Position numbers and translations under genes: made by a program. Shown here one piece after another: positions 12,071-54,105 of a stretch of DNA of 64,000 bases (its first letter is position 1; the number at the start of each line of letters is the position of its first letter). The stretch spans positions 36,567,187-36,631,186 of the forward strand of contig NC_088301.1 of NCBI RefSeq assembly GCF_032854445.1. The letters run 5' to 3'. This DNA comes from Liolophura sinensis. Lineage: Eukaryota > Mollusca > Polyplacophora > Chitonida > Chitonidae. The notes beneath the pieces are model-generated. The model saw only the letters and a program-made list of their open reading frames with translations, did no database searches and was not told where the DNA came from.

Positions 12071-12514
12071 GAAGAAAATATCGGATCCCTCCCAGCTGTT
12101 AAGACAGATTTGATGTTATTGAAAATTCTTAAATAATGGCGTTAAACAATAATGAAATATTAAAAGATATAAAACACCTTTCGGATCTATGAACTCACTG
12201 GATCAAAAGTCATATTTAAATGTACTTAAGACATTTTCACATAGTTTAAAATGTTGAGATGTGATAGCAGTTTTCTTTAGAAGAAGAATTACATGGGCAT
12301 AAATTCTTCATAACTGGTGGTATCTTAGGCCTTTCGAAAAGTGTTTTTAAGCATTTCTTGCTGATACCATAAAATCTCTTTTTAGTTCTTAGTTTCCTAA
12401 GAACACATTAGGCAAGCATATATGTCTTGATAAAGATAGTACACATGTATGTTTTGCCTGAATCGATAGTATTTTTAGAAGAATATTGCAATCTCTAGCA
12501 CTGACTACAAGCAA

Positions 12515-12520
12515 TTTATT
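12515..12520 (-). terminator. Candidate poly(A) signal of the integrin alpha gene
   Basis: AATAAA on the minus strand, about 75 bases past the stop codon at 12594-12596. Its position supports the terminal exon being read through to that stop. Confidence 0.5.
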
Positions 12521-12593
12521 TTGGACCTCATCGAACACATTATAATTTACGCAAACCATAGTGGATACGCTGAGGGAAGAAAGGTGTAGACAT

Positions 12594-43010
<30,417 letters not shown>

Positions 43011-43641
43011 CTGCCAGGTAAGTAGTTGGAGAGAAATTACAAACAAACGGTAACATGGTGAGACCTAAACTTTTTGGTAAGAAAGAATTTCACTGGGACA
43101 AAGTAGAACTGAATAACTGCTCTCCACTCTCTTCTGTGAAGGTCTGTCCAAGGCGTACATGCACTGTGCCCCCCCGTACGTACTCGCGCTCTACCCTACC
43201 GACCTGAACTAAGAGAGAACTTGTGCCGGCACTGCCTGCAGATCGCACTAACCCCAGGCAGACTGTCGTCACTTCTCAATCTTTTATTTACTTCAGCCTC
43301 CTCCTCCGCACTACTGGGATAGTTTATTTCGTTAGGCCGGCTGTCCTGCCGTTAGATTTCTGCCCGAGACCGGTCACTTTTTGCCTCCCAAGGCTAAAGT
43401 TACTGGAAGAAAGTTAAGCCAAGTGATTTTCCAGGGCGAAATGTCTAAACAATTCTATATATTAACCCAAGAGATTCTCCGGATAGATTCTCGTCTTCCC
43501 TTTCTTCTGACTCCCCGCGAGCCGGCCGGCCGGTGTATAACCAGTCCAAAAATAGTAGCTCCAAACAGCCCCTGTCCTGTTGCCCAGCCCTGCAATACTC
43601 CGCGTGCAGAGTGAAACGTTTCGGTTTGTCAAAAGGGCTGC

Positions 43642-43648
43642 ATTTATA
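43642..43648 (-). promoter_or_regulatory. Candidate TATA box for the integrin alpha gene
   Basis: TATAAAT on the minus strand, just upstream of a CpG-richer stretch (43400-43620) and 0.6 kb from the FNLD exon. A start site would be expected near 43610. No in-frame signal-peptide ATG was found downstream of it, so the link to this gene is tentative. Confidence 0.3.
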
Positions 43649-44839
43649 CTTGTAGCTGATATTTTGCTAGGCGCCCGTTTCCTCTCTTTGGGATAGGGTT
43701 GCTAGGTAATCAAGTAAGGGCGACTTTGCAAAGGAACTATTTGGGAAATAAAGGACTGATGCGGCGTGGCTCACCACTTGATAACTTGCCCCGCTGTATA
43801 GTCTTGAAGAACAACTGGGTACTGTGTTATTTTTTGGCTGGGATGTTGTATGGTAAACCTCAAATGACTCACTTATAATTCCACGCAGTTTCATATATGC
43901 CTATATACCATGCAGGGCCTGTATACAACACTATGTAATGTTCAAAGGACAACCATATGTGTAACAGAGCTTCTTTCACATGCAGAAAGCCTGACCTATT
44001 TATTCAGGGTGCGATGGAAACAGAACAGTACTTTTTCCCGTCTTTCTGTATCACAGGCTGCTGCGAGAAAATTATATGGACTAGTTATGGAAGGGTTCAT
44101 CATACTTTTCGCGGCCGCAAAGGAATGTACCAACATGTTATTATACTACATGTACTCCACGTACATATGCATGCATATGATGGGTAAATATACTCAATAT
44201 TTATGGCACATATACTAATATATGTATATACAAAACGCTTCTACAAGGTGTATATAAAATTCCCGCTATATCAAATTCTAAAGGGCGTCATCCGCATCAT
44301 TTTTGTGTCACAAATCTAAAGGTCATGTAACACCAGAAAGCATACCTTGCATGTTGTATATATCAGATGACTCCACTCAACGTGGCCCTCGCTGGCTCAT
44401 TCAGATAAAGCGTCACTCTCGCCGCAGCAGAGTGGCTATTTACCAGTTAATAATGACTGAGGTCGCGCGATCGAATCTAGGCCAGGTATATCGCGACGAT
44501 CGGATATGAATAATATTCAGAAGTGAACGTCGTAAAACCCTACAATCCATCTGAACATTATTAGGTATCATGTTTCGATTCAAGCAGCCCTAGTTGGTGA
44601 AACAAATATAAATATAGTGATGTGTGTTTGATGTGTGTGTGTATCATATATATATATATGTGCACTGCAAATGCAATTCTGAAACTGTTTGGTAAGTTTG
44701 ACCATTTTCAAAAGACATGGCATGTGTAATAAAATTTTCACTTTTTTATGAACATATACTAGTGAAATACAAATGATCGACTTTTTACCATACGAACAGT
44801 AACAAGAATTTATACATGCAAGATTTGTTGAACTTGTCC

Positions 44840-45140
44840 AACGTCACAGTCCGCTTCGAAGCAGTAGTTCCAAGGGTCAATCCTGGGTCGGGTCACACTC
44901 AAGACTTTAAAAGAGGAAGTTGTAGCTACCTCGCTTGGCCTTCAGCATGAAGGCGATAGTTCAACGACTGGTTGACCCGTATCAGTATAATGGCTCGGGC
45001 GGGACGACTTACTTGCCTTCGGTAAGGCGTCTCAGTGAAGTAGCACTAGATAAATGAGCGGTAGAAATCCGTCAGCAACAAGGAGGCACATTACATGCAT
45101 TCTAAGGATACCTTCGTCGTCATATGATTTAGTATGTGGC
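44840..45140 (+). mobile_element. tRNA-derived SINE family 2
   Basis: Contains GGTCAATCCTGGGTCGGGTC (B-box-like), AGACTTTAAAAGAGGAAGTT, CGACTGGTTGACCCGTATCA, GTATAATGGCTCGGGCGGG, GGCGTCTCAGTGAAGTAGCA and a TCGTCGTCATATGA end. The most intact of three family 2 copies. Confidence 0.75.
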
Positions 45141-45297
45141 TATGCATATCATTGATTGTTATATGATATACCATGACGTGTAGCTTGCACATTTCTGTAT
45201 AAAACATATCCAGTTTTTAACCAAGTTTATTCAATCATGGTAATTATGTTTTTAATAATATAAATGTATGTGATATCTATATGTTTCAAATATGTGC

Positions 45298-45412
45298 GTT
45301 GAAACAGACATTCGTACACTAGCCGTCAACCAACAAAGAAGTTCCAGGTCAATAATTGCCAGCAACAATTCCCAAAACGACGTATAACACAAACCACCAA
45401 GAAAGTATATAT
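45298..45412 (-). repeat. Dispersed repeat family A, copy 5, reversed
   Basis: Plus-strand GAAACAGACATTCGTACACT, AGCCGTCAACCAACAAAG, TTCCAGGTCAATAATTGCC and AATTCCCAAAACG are the reverse complement of the family A core. Confidence 0.6.
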
Positions 45413-46683
45413 AACTTTAAATAGGACGGATCATGTATAGAGAAGCAGTCAAACAGTTTTCGATGATGTTGAAAGACGCAAGGTATGTTCCAGGCGACTG
45501 AGTAAAATCAGTATTCGTGTACCCTGCTAGAATCTCAGTTGTCCACAAAAATATGTCTCTCAGTTGCGCTTTGATTGCAGCTATTCATATAGCCAATTGA
45601 ATTGGTGATTTAATTCAATCGACATGGCGATCTAATGAAACAGACCGACAGAGATTCTGGATGCTCTGTCCATATCTACTTACAAGAGAATTATACCTAT
45701 CGTAAAACTTAAACTTGGAGTGAAGACGTTTGATGGTATAACCTTGACATGACATTTTAACTATGTGTACCAAATTGGTTTCCGGTGTTCTAAAGCAGGC
45801 CAACGTTGCATTAACATTAAAAGCAACAAGACTTGCTATAGTTCTACTAATTATACAAGGTTATCATTCATGGGATAGTTCATTATAGAATTTCATGGAC
45901 TTTCTCACTCATCGTCTATGTGAAATGCTTTTATACCATTTACCAACATTGAATGAAGATATTCCAACATGCATATGATATAGGAGTGTATATGCGCACC
46001 TATTGTGAATTCCTGTATATCTGTTTTCCTACGCATTCAATAATATGCAAAAATTATTAGAAAGTAAACTTTTCAAAGCTCGATTATTTTCCTTTACAAA
46101 GACGGAGTGTTCAGCTCGGGCGTTGCGGTAAAACCGCGCCTTATGTTTTCCATGAAAAATACTGCTGCAGGGATGTTTTTCTGTCTTCTTGATAAGATAT
46201 GAGGTGCGTAATCAATGGTGGACTAGAATATGTAATGCATATCAGTACATAGCGGTTCTTGCTTTTTGTATGCAAAATATATCTGAACAACCTTATGCAC
46301 TTTCGAGAGAATTTGGCCAGACAAATCATCATTGGAAATGATACATGTGGTTTATTTCTTTTTTGTGTGTGTGTGTTGTGTCGTTTCTTATACACTTGGT
46401 CACGAAGTTGAACAAGAGAATTAAGAGTGTTTAATGGAATAACCTTGACACACCAGTTCTTGCAGCAGTAACTTGCGACGTTGGTTGAAATCGTCACATA
46501 ACCCATGCAGGGGATAAAACAAATGATAAAAGGGGGACATACATACACGCCATATGCAGGACCCTTCTCAACATAAGAATAACTTGAAATATCAAAATCG
46601 AGACTATCCCTCTTGTCGTAAAGTTGTAACACTCTTGTTGACAAATGCATAGACAAATGCAGCGTCCAAGATCATCAGCGACG

Positions 46684-46742
46684 TGTATCATATTATATAT
46701 ATATAATATTATATATGTATATTATATATATGTATATTATAT
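46684..46742. repeat. AT-rich microsatellite
   Basis: Interrupted TATA/ATATATGTAT repeats. Confidence 0.85.
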
Positions 46743-46817
46743 CTTCATGGAGTTCATATGGAAAGTCGCAACCAAAGCGCAACTGAGAACCCTATATACC
46801 AACTGCAACACTGACAT

Positions 46818-46872
46818 GGTTCTCTCTTACATCTTACCAGCTTTAATTCTTATTTATGCATTATTTCTTACA
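46818..46872 (+). repeat. Dispersed repeat family C, copy 2
   Basis: TCTCTCTTACATCTTACCAG, CTTTAATTC and GCATTATTTCTTAC match 8040-8110. Confidence 0.5.
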
Positions 46873-47155
46873 TATTTTTTGGGAGCTGGTGCACATTTTA
46901 GGTTCCTTTAGCCATGAGGTTTTGCGCATATCAACTTTCTTGGTCTACGAGTGTTATACGTATGTCGGACTTTAAGCTTAGAATTCATTATTCTGCTTAA
47001 TCCCTTTCCCGACTGAAAAGTGGTATACGAAGCATTAAATATTGAACGTAGAAGGAAAACAAATAGAGCATTAATGTGCGTTAAAGATTTTCAAAAAACC
47101 TTAAAGTTTCCACATTCTTTAAGTGAACATTTCCCGGCTGAAGGAAGCTAGAACC

Positions 47156-47213
47156 ATGCTGTGCAGTATATTGTTCATTTTTGTCTTTGTGGTGACGTTT
47201 TATTTGAAAGCTG
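47156..47213 (+). CDS. Isolated signal-peptide-like first exon (candidate)
   Basis: ATG in the context GAACCATGC opens MLCSILFIFVFVVTFYLKAG, a hydrophobic leader of about 20 residues. It ends exactly at a consensus donor (CTG/GTAAGT). That arrangement is what the first exon of a secreted or membrane protein looks like, but no matching downstream exon was found on this strand, and a MITE begins 130 bp later. It could be an orphan exon, the start of a gene whose other exons are unrecognised, or chance. Confidence 0.25.
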
Positions 47214-47344
47214 GTAAGTACTTAACACATTACTCATGCATTGCAATAGTGAAGGATGGTCAACACAGCTCTGACCTGAGTCACCAATGCTCGGAAAAAG
47301 GTACAGCCCATTAACATATTTACTAGCTGCTGATATGTATCAAA

Positions 47345-47605
47345 TAAGCCCAATCGGCGTTTCAGGAGTCTCGCGAGTTCCCGCAGATATCGGCGAGACA
47401 GATGGAAGCGCTCGCAAAGGACCGCAGCTGAATGACGTGACTTTTCGTTAGATGCCATCGGAGCCGTCGAGTCGACAGATGTGTATTCAGTCTGGCAACT
47501 TTCGTAAAATAATGTTTTTCATCTTCGTTATTTTACGAGAGCTTCCACCTGTCACACCGATATCTTCGTGAGCTCGCGAGACCCCTGAAAAGCCGATTGG
47601 GCTTA
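47345..47605. mobile_element. MITE with ~70-bp inverted repeats and TA target duplication
   Basis: The left end reads AAGCCCAATCGGCGTTTCAG, GAGTCTCGCGAG, GATATCGGCGAGACAG. The right end is its reverse complement (CTGTCACACCGATATC, CTCGCGAGACCCCTGAAAAG, CCGATTGGGCTT). TA flanks both outer ends (47345-47346 and 47604-47605). The 257-bp element has no coding sequence. TA duplication and size fit a non-autonomous Tc1/mariner-type element. Confidence 0.85.
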
Positions 47606-50600
47606 TATGACAAAACAGTGAGGAGCAGAAAATATCGCTTGTTCAAAACTGATGTAAGGCTTAATTACCAAATTTAACATTAAGCCACATCTTCAGTCTT
47701 GTACTTAGCCTAAAAAATTATGTCATTATAATATATATGCGCTAAAACTGCTGCTGTTACACTCTGGCTTTGGAGAACTGCATTGGCTGTTGAGTTTGAC
47801 TGAAAATTTAAATTTAAAATATGACTTAATACCAGTATTAGCTAATACACTTTCGAACATCCGGCCCTTCATTACTATATGCAGTTGTTAGGAGAGCTAT
47901 CTGGGTACCGTGCAATAAGGGAAGCGTATTATACTTACTAGATGCTATGTGTAAGCCAAATCAAATGTAATGGCTGTCATAATTCTACAATAACTGAGCC
48001 TCTGAATGCTAAGAAGATAGGCCTACAAAATCCGAACTGAAACTTCAGAAAGTATGTACATATGTGTGCAATATTAACTTGGTGAAAAATGAGACACGGC
48101 AAAAGTGTGAAAATTGAACCATTTTTTTTTTTGCCAATATAGGAGCCAGAGTTAAACTATATATAGCCCGATAAAAATAAAATATCAACTAAAATACCAT
48201 GCCCATGCAAACTAGTAACACAAACTAACAAAACATAGATGGCAAAGGATTCTAACACCCTAAAGAGGATATTTATTTTTAAACGCGTGTATATATAAGA
48301 CTATGTCGTAAAGTTATAAAGCACTTATATGCTTATTATACATTTAGTAAGAAACAGACGTGAATAAATTTGTAATTGATTGTTTCGAAACTATTTACAT
48401 GCACAGATTTCAAAATAAGTCTCAATGACATTTTGACTACAGCAATAGCCATATAGCGAGTAGTTAAAAATCTATATTAAACTTCATCACAGGCAAATAA
48501 AAAAAAAAACACGAGAAGTTAAAAATAAAACAAAATCTAAAAAGGATTTTAAAACATTTTACAGTGCACGTCGAATATATGAGAATTTAATCTTTCAAAA
48601 ATCTTAAATAGAAAAGTCATTTCAATTTACTTTAAGCTGTATGGTAGAATATATATCATAAATAAGAACCTACACATGATTGTGGTCATCTTCTCTTGTT
48701 AATATACACCCATGGCAGCATCTAAAGCTGGATGGAAATTCAGTGTTTTAATAAAAAAAGAGAGCAACCGCAGCAACAACAACCGCCACTATTTTGAATG
48801 TCACCAAAACGGAGGGATTATTGCCATGTTATTTTCTCCTTCAATCTGAAGTTGTAAAGGAAGGAGACATTTAAAGCCATAACATCTGGATCATTAATGT
48901 ACATATAAAGGTATCCAAGAATCTTATGTACAAAATCGAATGCATACATTTAAATTTGATCCGGCCCTCGACTAAATCCCATGAACCTGTATCAGCAGCG
49001 CACGCGACTCATGCAATAATCAATGTAAGCAATGAAACTTACAAATATGTCGATGTGCAGCTCACCATTGTTCTACAGTCCGATGGTGTGTATCACAAAC
49101 AATCAATACAAAATATAGTTTCAAAAGAGTTTATGTTTTAGTAATAAGACTAGATCTTAATACAGAAAAAAAAAAGAAAATCTTTTTTTTCATGATCATC
49201 CAGTATCAAATCCTACTAATTATATGTCTACATCACTCACAAAAATCAAGTCATGGTAGGTGGCTAGGATCGCTAACTCCCATCAATAACTAACCTGGTA
49301 ATGCAATATCAGTAAAACACAAATTGAAAACTGCGTCGCTAGGTTTAGAAAAACAAACACACATTCCATATCCAAGAGATAGTTTGGTCTATACTCTATA
49401 TTCCTGGGAGCATTGCTGCACTGCTGTCTCTCTTGGTGTCTCATTTCAAGGCTGTGAAAAGAAACACCAAAATTGTACATGATAAATGAATAAGGCTGTC
49501 AGCAATATATACATAAATACGGTGAAGTCCAGTTGGTGAAAGCAATGTTACCTGGGAGATCATCTTCAAGTCAGCTGACACTATGATGGATGGTTATGAC
49601 AATAATATGATGCATGTCCTTAACGATATTCATAGCCACATACTAAGCAGCTGTTCAAGGTGTTAAATATACTTTGGGGCCCATTTTCACAAAATCTCAC
49701 AACATACATTTTACTAACATTTCTTGTAAATTACGTCGCCGTATGTCTTTATATATTTACCCAGACAACGTCATTACCGAAAAAAAAGTTACAGGAAACG
49801 GTAGATATACTAAGTTTGGTGAAAGTAGCCCGTGTTGTTGTTTAGGTAACATGATCGTATAGCATTAAAATTGACTTTTTGGAAGTATGCTTCAACCAAC
49901 TAATAAATCTCAAAGCTATTTCCCCAAAATTTTTTCCGTTACCCGGTCATTGCATTACAATCCCTAAAGGTCAGGTGACCTTTACATTTAGTAAATAGTG
50001 GTGCTCTGATATTTCGAGAATATTTCAAGATATATAGAGAAAATACAATAAAGACATGCACACGCAGCTATGCATAGGCCTACACAGTAATATTAACACA
50101 AAATGTACTGCTACTTTAGCAAAACATAGTTGTGCTTCTCATGAGTACAAAATGAAGTTCCCCACATCGTACTTGTCCTACATACAACCTAAGGCGCCAG
50201 CTTTCGAGATGTGCCGTCAGCGTTGGAGACGTTGTGTCGTCAACATCATAACGTTGACTTATATAGCGCCTCTTTCAGTCATAGTTAACAAAAATAAATA
50301 AATCGCCTTGTCAAACTTTAAACTTCAGAAATATTTTTAAAATATTTTAAATATTAATAATAAACACAAATTTTTGGTTCACAATGTCTGAACTTTCTGT
50401 ACATGAACCTTTTGGTTCTTTTACTGTGATCTCGTTTTTACTCTGGAATGTGATTTGGACTACTTACTAAAAAAAAAAAATATATATATATATATGTGAA
50501 GGACTGTATGACTTGATGCGCAACACTATGATTGAATGTTTAATCATACATCAACAAGACATGAAATCAGCAATTTACATTTGAAAATGATACTACACTA

Positions 50601-51629
50601 GTATTAACACGATAATGAACAGATGGAACTGCCTGGAAATGGGAAACTTACAATGTGTACACTGTTCATTTAGTCAGTCTGTCATTTATGACCATCAGCA
50701 GTTATTGTGTTGGTGCGAGTTCATGTCCCCAGCAGTCAGAATGGCACATAAGAGCTCACTAAAGATGTGCCATGTATCAGTAACTCAGTGTATTGTTACA
50801 AAATGTTTAACTATTATTCTAAGCAATGCAGTGTCTTTACAAATTTAAGGCTGTAGAAATGTTAGATTAGATAAAATGGCATTGCTGGTTTAACACTTTT
50901 TAACGCACTTTTTGTGTACTTAGTATCTAGAATGTCCTGGAGTTTAAGGGTCAATAAGATCTTTAAAGGCTGTGCGAAATTTAGCATAACTATAAAAAAC
51001 GGAATTTTTATGGAGTCTGCATGACCCATATACACACATTCTTAATCTTTTCCAAATTTGCAACTCATACATTAGAAGGGGGTTCAGGCCTGTACCTTCA
51101 TGCGGAACAACCTTTCATACCTGGATTGAAAGTGCTACCTAATTCCTCAACCTTTTCACACATGAAAAAGCCACTTTCAGTGTAATTTATGTGCATTTTT
51201 ATATCGATTGACCAATACTAGGGCTTCACAAAAGTGTAATTTTATCATTCTACATGGAATAATGTCTTCAGAATATGCTTGAATAAACATCTGGCAAACA
51301 TGAGAAAAGGTTGATGAATTACAGTACTTCGATTAGTAAATGTATTAACAAACTTTCTCCTTAGGGCAAGGTCAACATCAAAATGGATACACACATATCA
51401 TGACCATAAAAAGCAGTTAATTATTTCCCTGCTAGCATTGAGAACTGATGATGTCACACCCTTAACATATCAACCAATAGAGTAACAATGTCATACAAAG
51501 CTTCTCTTACTGCAGGAGAATAACAGATCCCATGAACTCTCTGGTTATATTGGTAGATTATGGCATGAAACACATGACTGCTATCTATAATGACAGACCC
51601 TAAACATATATTGAATCATATTTATATTT

Positions 51630-51695
51630 GATATATTTATTTATTTCACTGGTGTTTAGTATTCCACTCAAAAATTTTTTTAATTATACTGATAC
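51630..51695 (-). mobile_element. Decayed SINE tail, reversed
   Basis: TATTTATTTATTTCACTGGT, GTTTAGTATTCCACTCAAAA resembles the family 1 tail on the minus strand. Its TTTATT repeats also supply AATAAA signals for the FBXL12-like gene. Confidence 0.4.
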
Positions 51696-52249
51696 CAGTC
51701 AGGTACATGTATACAGATAGAAGCAATCCTGGATTGGTTGCACCAAACCCTTGCCCTTCTGAATGTTACATTTCCTGGCGATGAATCAGAGATGAACAGA
51801 TTCGAATCAGTTGCGTTTTCAGAGGAGAGGCTGTGATGAGAGCAGTGCTTCATCTCATCTCAAAGATTTTATACACAGATGCAGTACTTAATCAAAATGT
51901 GCCCTCTGAGCACACCTCATATTTACTTGTTTCACAGTTAAAGGAGAAAACATAAATCCTTGGAGCTCTCACCCAAAGCAGCGGTAAAATATGCATGAAC
52001 AAATTTATACATGTATAGATGTGCCTTCACTGCAACAGCAAGCTATGCAGGACTGCTTTGTTACAAAAATCCTTTGCCAGCAAGGGTGAGTAGCACGTTG
52101 CACCCTTTAGCATGGATGACATTCTGTTCACAGAGACTAAGTAACAGTAAGTTCGGTGTGAACAGAATTATACATTTTTAAAATACATGAACAACTGTAC
52201 AGATCTGATTACACGTACATGTATATTTCAGTCTACACTGTAAAGTATC

Positions 52250-54105
52250 CTACAAAAGTGCTCGCTCACAATGAACCTTCAAACCTGGTAACATGGTTTT
52301 TAATGTTTTTAAACTTTCAAATTCATTCATGTTGCCACAAACTACCAAAGTTTTCAGTTTTTTCAATTTAATAAGGAACTGAAGTCCTTTGTTAGTTATC
52401 CTGTCACAGTGAGAAATGTCCAAAAACTCAAGTTCAGTAGTAGCGGATATAACAGCAGCTAGGCAGTCATCTGTAAGCCCTCCATTTTTCTGGAGATTGA
52501 TGTGTTTCAGCTGATTGAGGTTTCTCCCGATGTGGTGACAGGCCAGAGGGGTGAGATTGACATCGGACAGCTCCAGGATTTTGAGTGTAGGCATTCCATG
52601 ACTGAGACATGTGAAGCCTTTTTCCTTAATTCTATAGCAGCCGTTCATTTTGAGCACCTGTAGATTTAGTCCGGAGGTAGAAATTTGTTGCAGATCAATG
52701 TGATCAAACCGCACACAGTCACTGACATCTAAATGGGTCAGATTTGGCAGGGTATTTTTTTTCAGCACCAATTCTAACCACTTGGGCTCCCATATAGATT
52801 TTTTTATGACTAAGGTGCTTAGTGATGAAGGTAAGTCCACAGCATCAATATTTTTGGTGAAGCAATGGTACAAACAAAGAGTCTGAATAGAAGGGCACCT
52901 GTCCTTCAATTCCCTCAACATGGCAGAAGACAGAACCTGCTTCTTCCTCCGGGTAGGTCCTAAAAACAGATGATGGTTAAAATGGTAGCACTACTTGCAC
53001 GTAAAAGTCTACTTTTTTTATTCTCTAAACTCAACTGTTTCAGTAATTTCAATTTCAGCCATTAATATTTAATTGTAAGATCATCTGTCATATCTACCCT
53101 CTGATGCAAACTCTTTAATGTGGACCTCAAACCATGAGTTGATATTTCTCCTACCTGAAGTTTTACTGTTTGGGCAGTAGCCCTTGATTTGAAAGGAAAG
53201 GAGGACTGGGGAGAAGTGGGTGCGGATAACCTTCCACATCTGCTGTAGGTTGAGGGAGTACGAAGAGAGGTCAACATGACGCCACAGGGAATTGTCTCGA
53301 ACCACCCTTCTCCATCGTCTGCAAACCCTGAACAAAGAATTTCAAATATGGATACACTGAACCACTGGACATTCTGGCTCTACTTAATTATCTCATCAAC
53401 GAAGAATACAATATTTTCACTCAAATCAACCTGGGTTTACACGTCAGTGTTGCCATGATTTAATCAAGGCTTTCGGTCAAGGAAGAAATGAAGTCTTTGG
53501 TGTCAATACAGATCACATGCAGAAATCAGATAAAGAAACTATACAAAGGCTAAAATGTATTCTTTCTTAAATGATCAGACTATATAAAATTTTATAAAGA
53601 TTGATGCTTAGTAGTCCTGTTGAGGGCATATGCTCCATATTGTTAACTTCTATGAATGGACAGCAGTTTGTAGCTACTCCAATTTCCAGAATTATAACAG
53701 TACTTCAAGATTATTTCACCCAAAAAAACTTCACTCACTCTTGAAACAATCCATGAAACGTGTTCCTTGATGAAAGACTAATACACTTTTATTTATGTGA
53801 TATCAAAATATTCTGGTTTATATTAAGGATGTTCATGCAACAATCACTGCTTGTTCAATTCATCACAGGTAGGCATTTAAAACAAATATAGCTGTATCAA
53901 TGTTTGCTTAATGCTGACAACAATACCCACAACACTCTAAATCACACCATTCAGTAGGCCTAATTTCATCAATATTTTTATCATCTAAGGTAAGTCAGAC
54001 TTACCTTCCAGCCATACATAGCTCTTTCACCGGCAAGTATGAGAGGATTTCCAACAGAATATTATCAGGCAAAGCACTCAGGGATGCCTGGGATGATGCC
54101 ATCAT
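52250..54105 (-). CDS. FBXL12: F-box/LRR protein, FBXL12-like, complete
   Basis: Substrate-recognition subunit of an SCF (SKP1-CUL1-F-box) ubiquitin ligase. Three exons, 54005-54105, 53155-53327 and 52250-52959, give 327 codons plus stop, almost exactly the length I recall for human FBXL12 (about 326). Residues near 8-52 form the F-box: LPDNILLEILSYLPVKELC then RVCRRWRRVVRDNSLWRHVD. The remainder is leucine-rich repeats, for example LTHLDVSDCVRF, LQVLKMNGCYRI, LKILELSDVNLT, LKHINLQKNGGLT and LEFLDISHCDRIT. MMASS at the start has an in-frame second Met three bases on; the first is taken. Junctions are phase 2 and phase 1, all AG/GT. Another small FBXL is the only real alternative. Confidence 0.9.

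Larger units (their letters stand above)
4538..12514. other. Intergenic region between SREK1-like and integrin alpha genes
   Basis: The two genes converge on this interval. It contains SINE copies and fragments, an inverted cluster of 21-bp units (5900-6055) and copies of three dispersed repeat families. The open frames are short, AT-biased and lack splice or family signatures; no gene was recognised. Confidence 0.5.
43649..52249. other. Intergenic region between integrin alpha and FBXL12-like genes
   Basis: Contains a family 2 SINE, reversed family A and family C copies, AT microsatellites, a MITE (47345-47605) and one signal-peptide-like exon (47156-47213). The stretch 51.6-52.2 kb is probably the 3' UTR of the FBXL12-like gene. 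Confidence 0.5.

Noticed and set aside
43090-43272. Minus-strand frame upstream of the FNLD exon as integrin signal peptide
   Set aside because: It opens with GTG, not ATG, and is not hydrophobic enough for a signal peptide.
44395-44500. tRNA-like stretch with CGATCGAATCTAGG resembling a B box
   Set aside because: No matching A box or cloverleaf could be drawn; at most a decayed SINE head.
46141-46656. 171-codon open frame on the minus strand, the longest outside the genes
   Set aside because: AT-driven composition, no domain or membrane signature, no flanking splice sites, and part of it runs through GT-repeat sequence.
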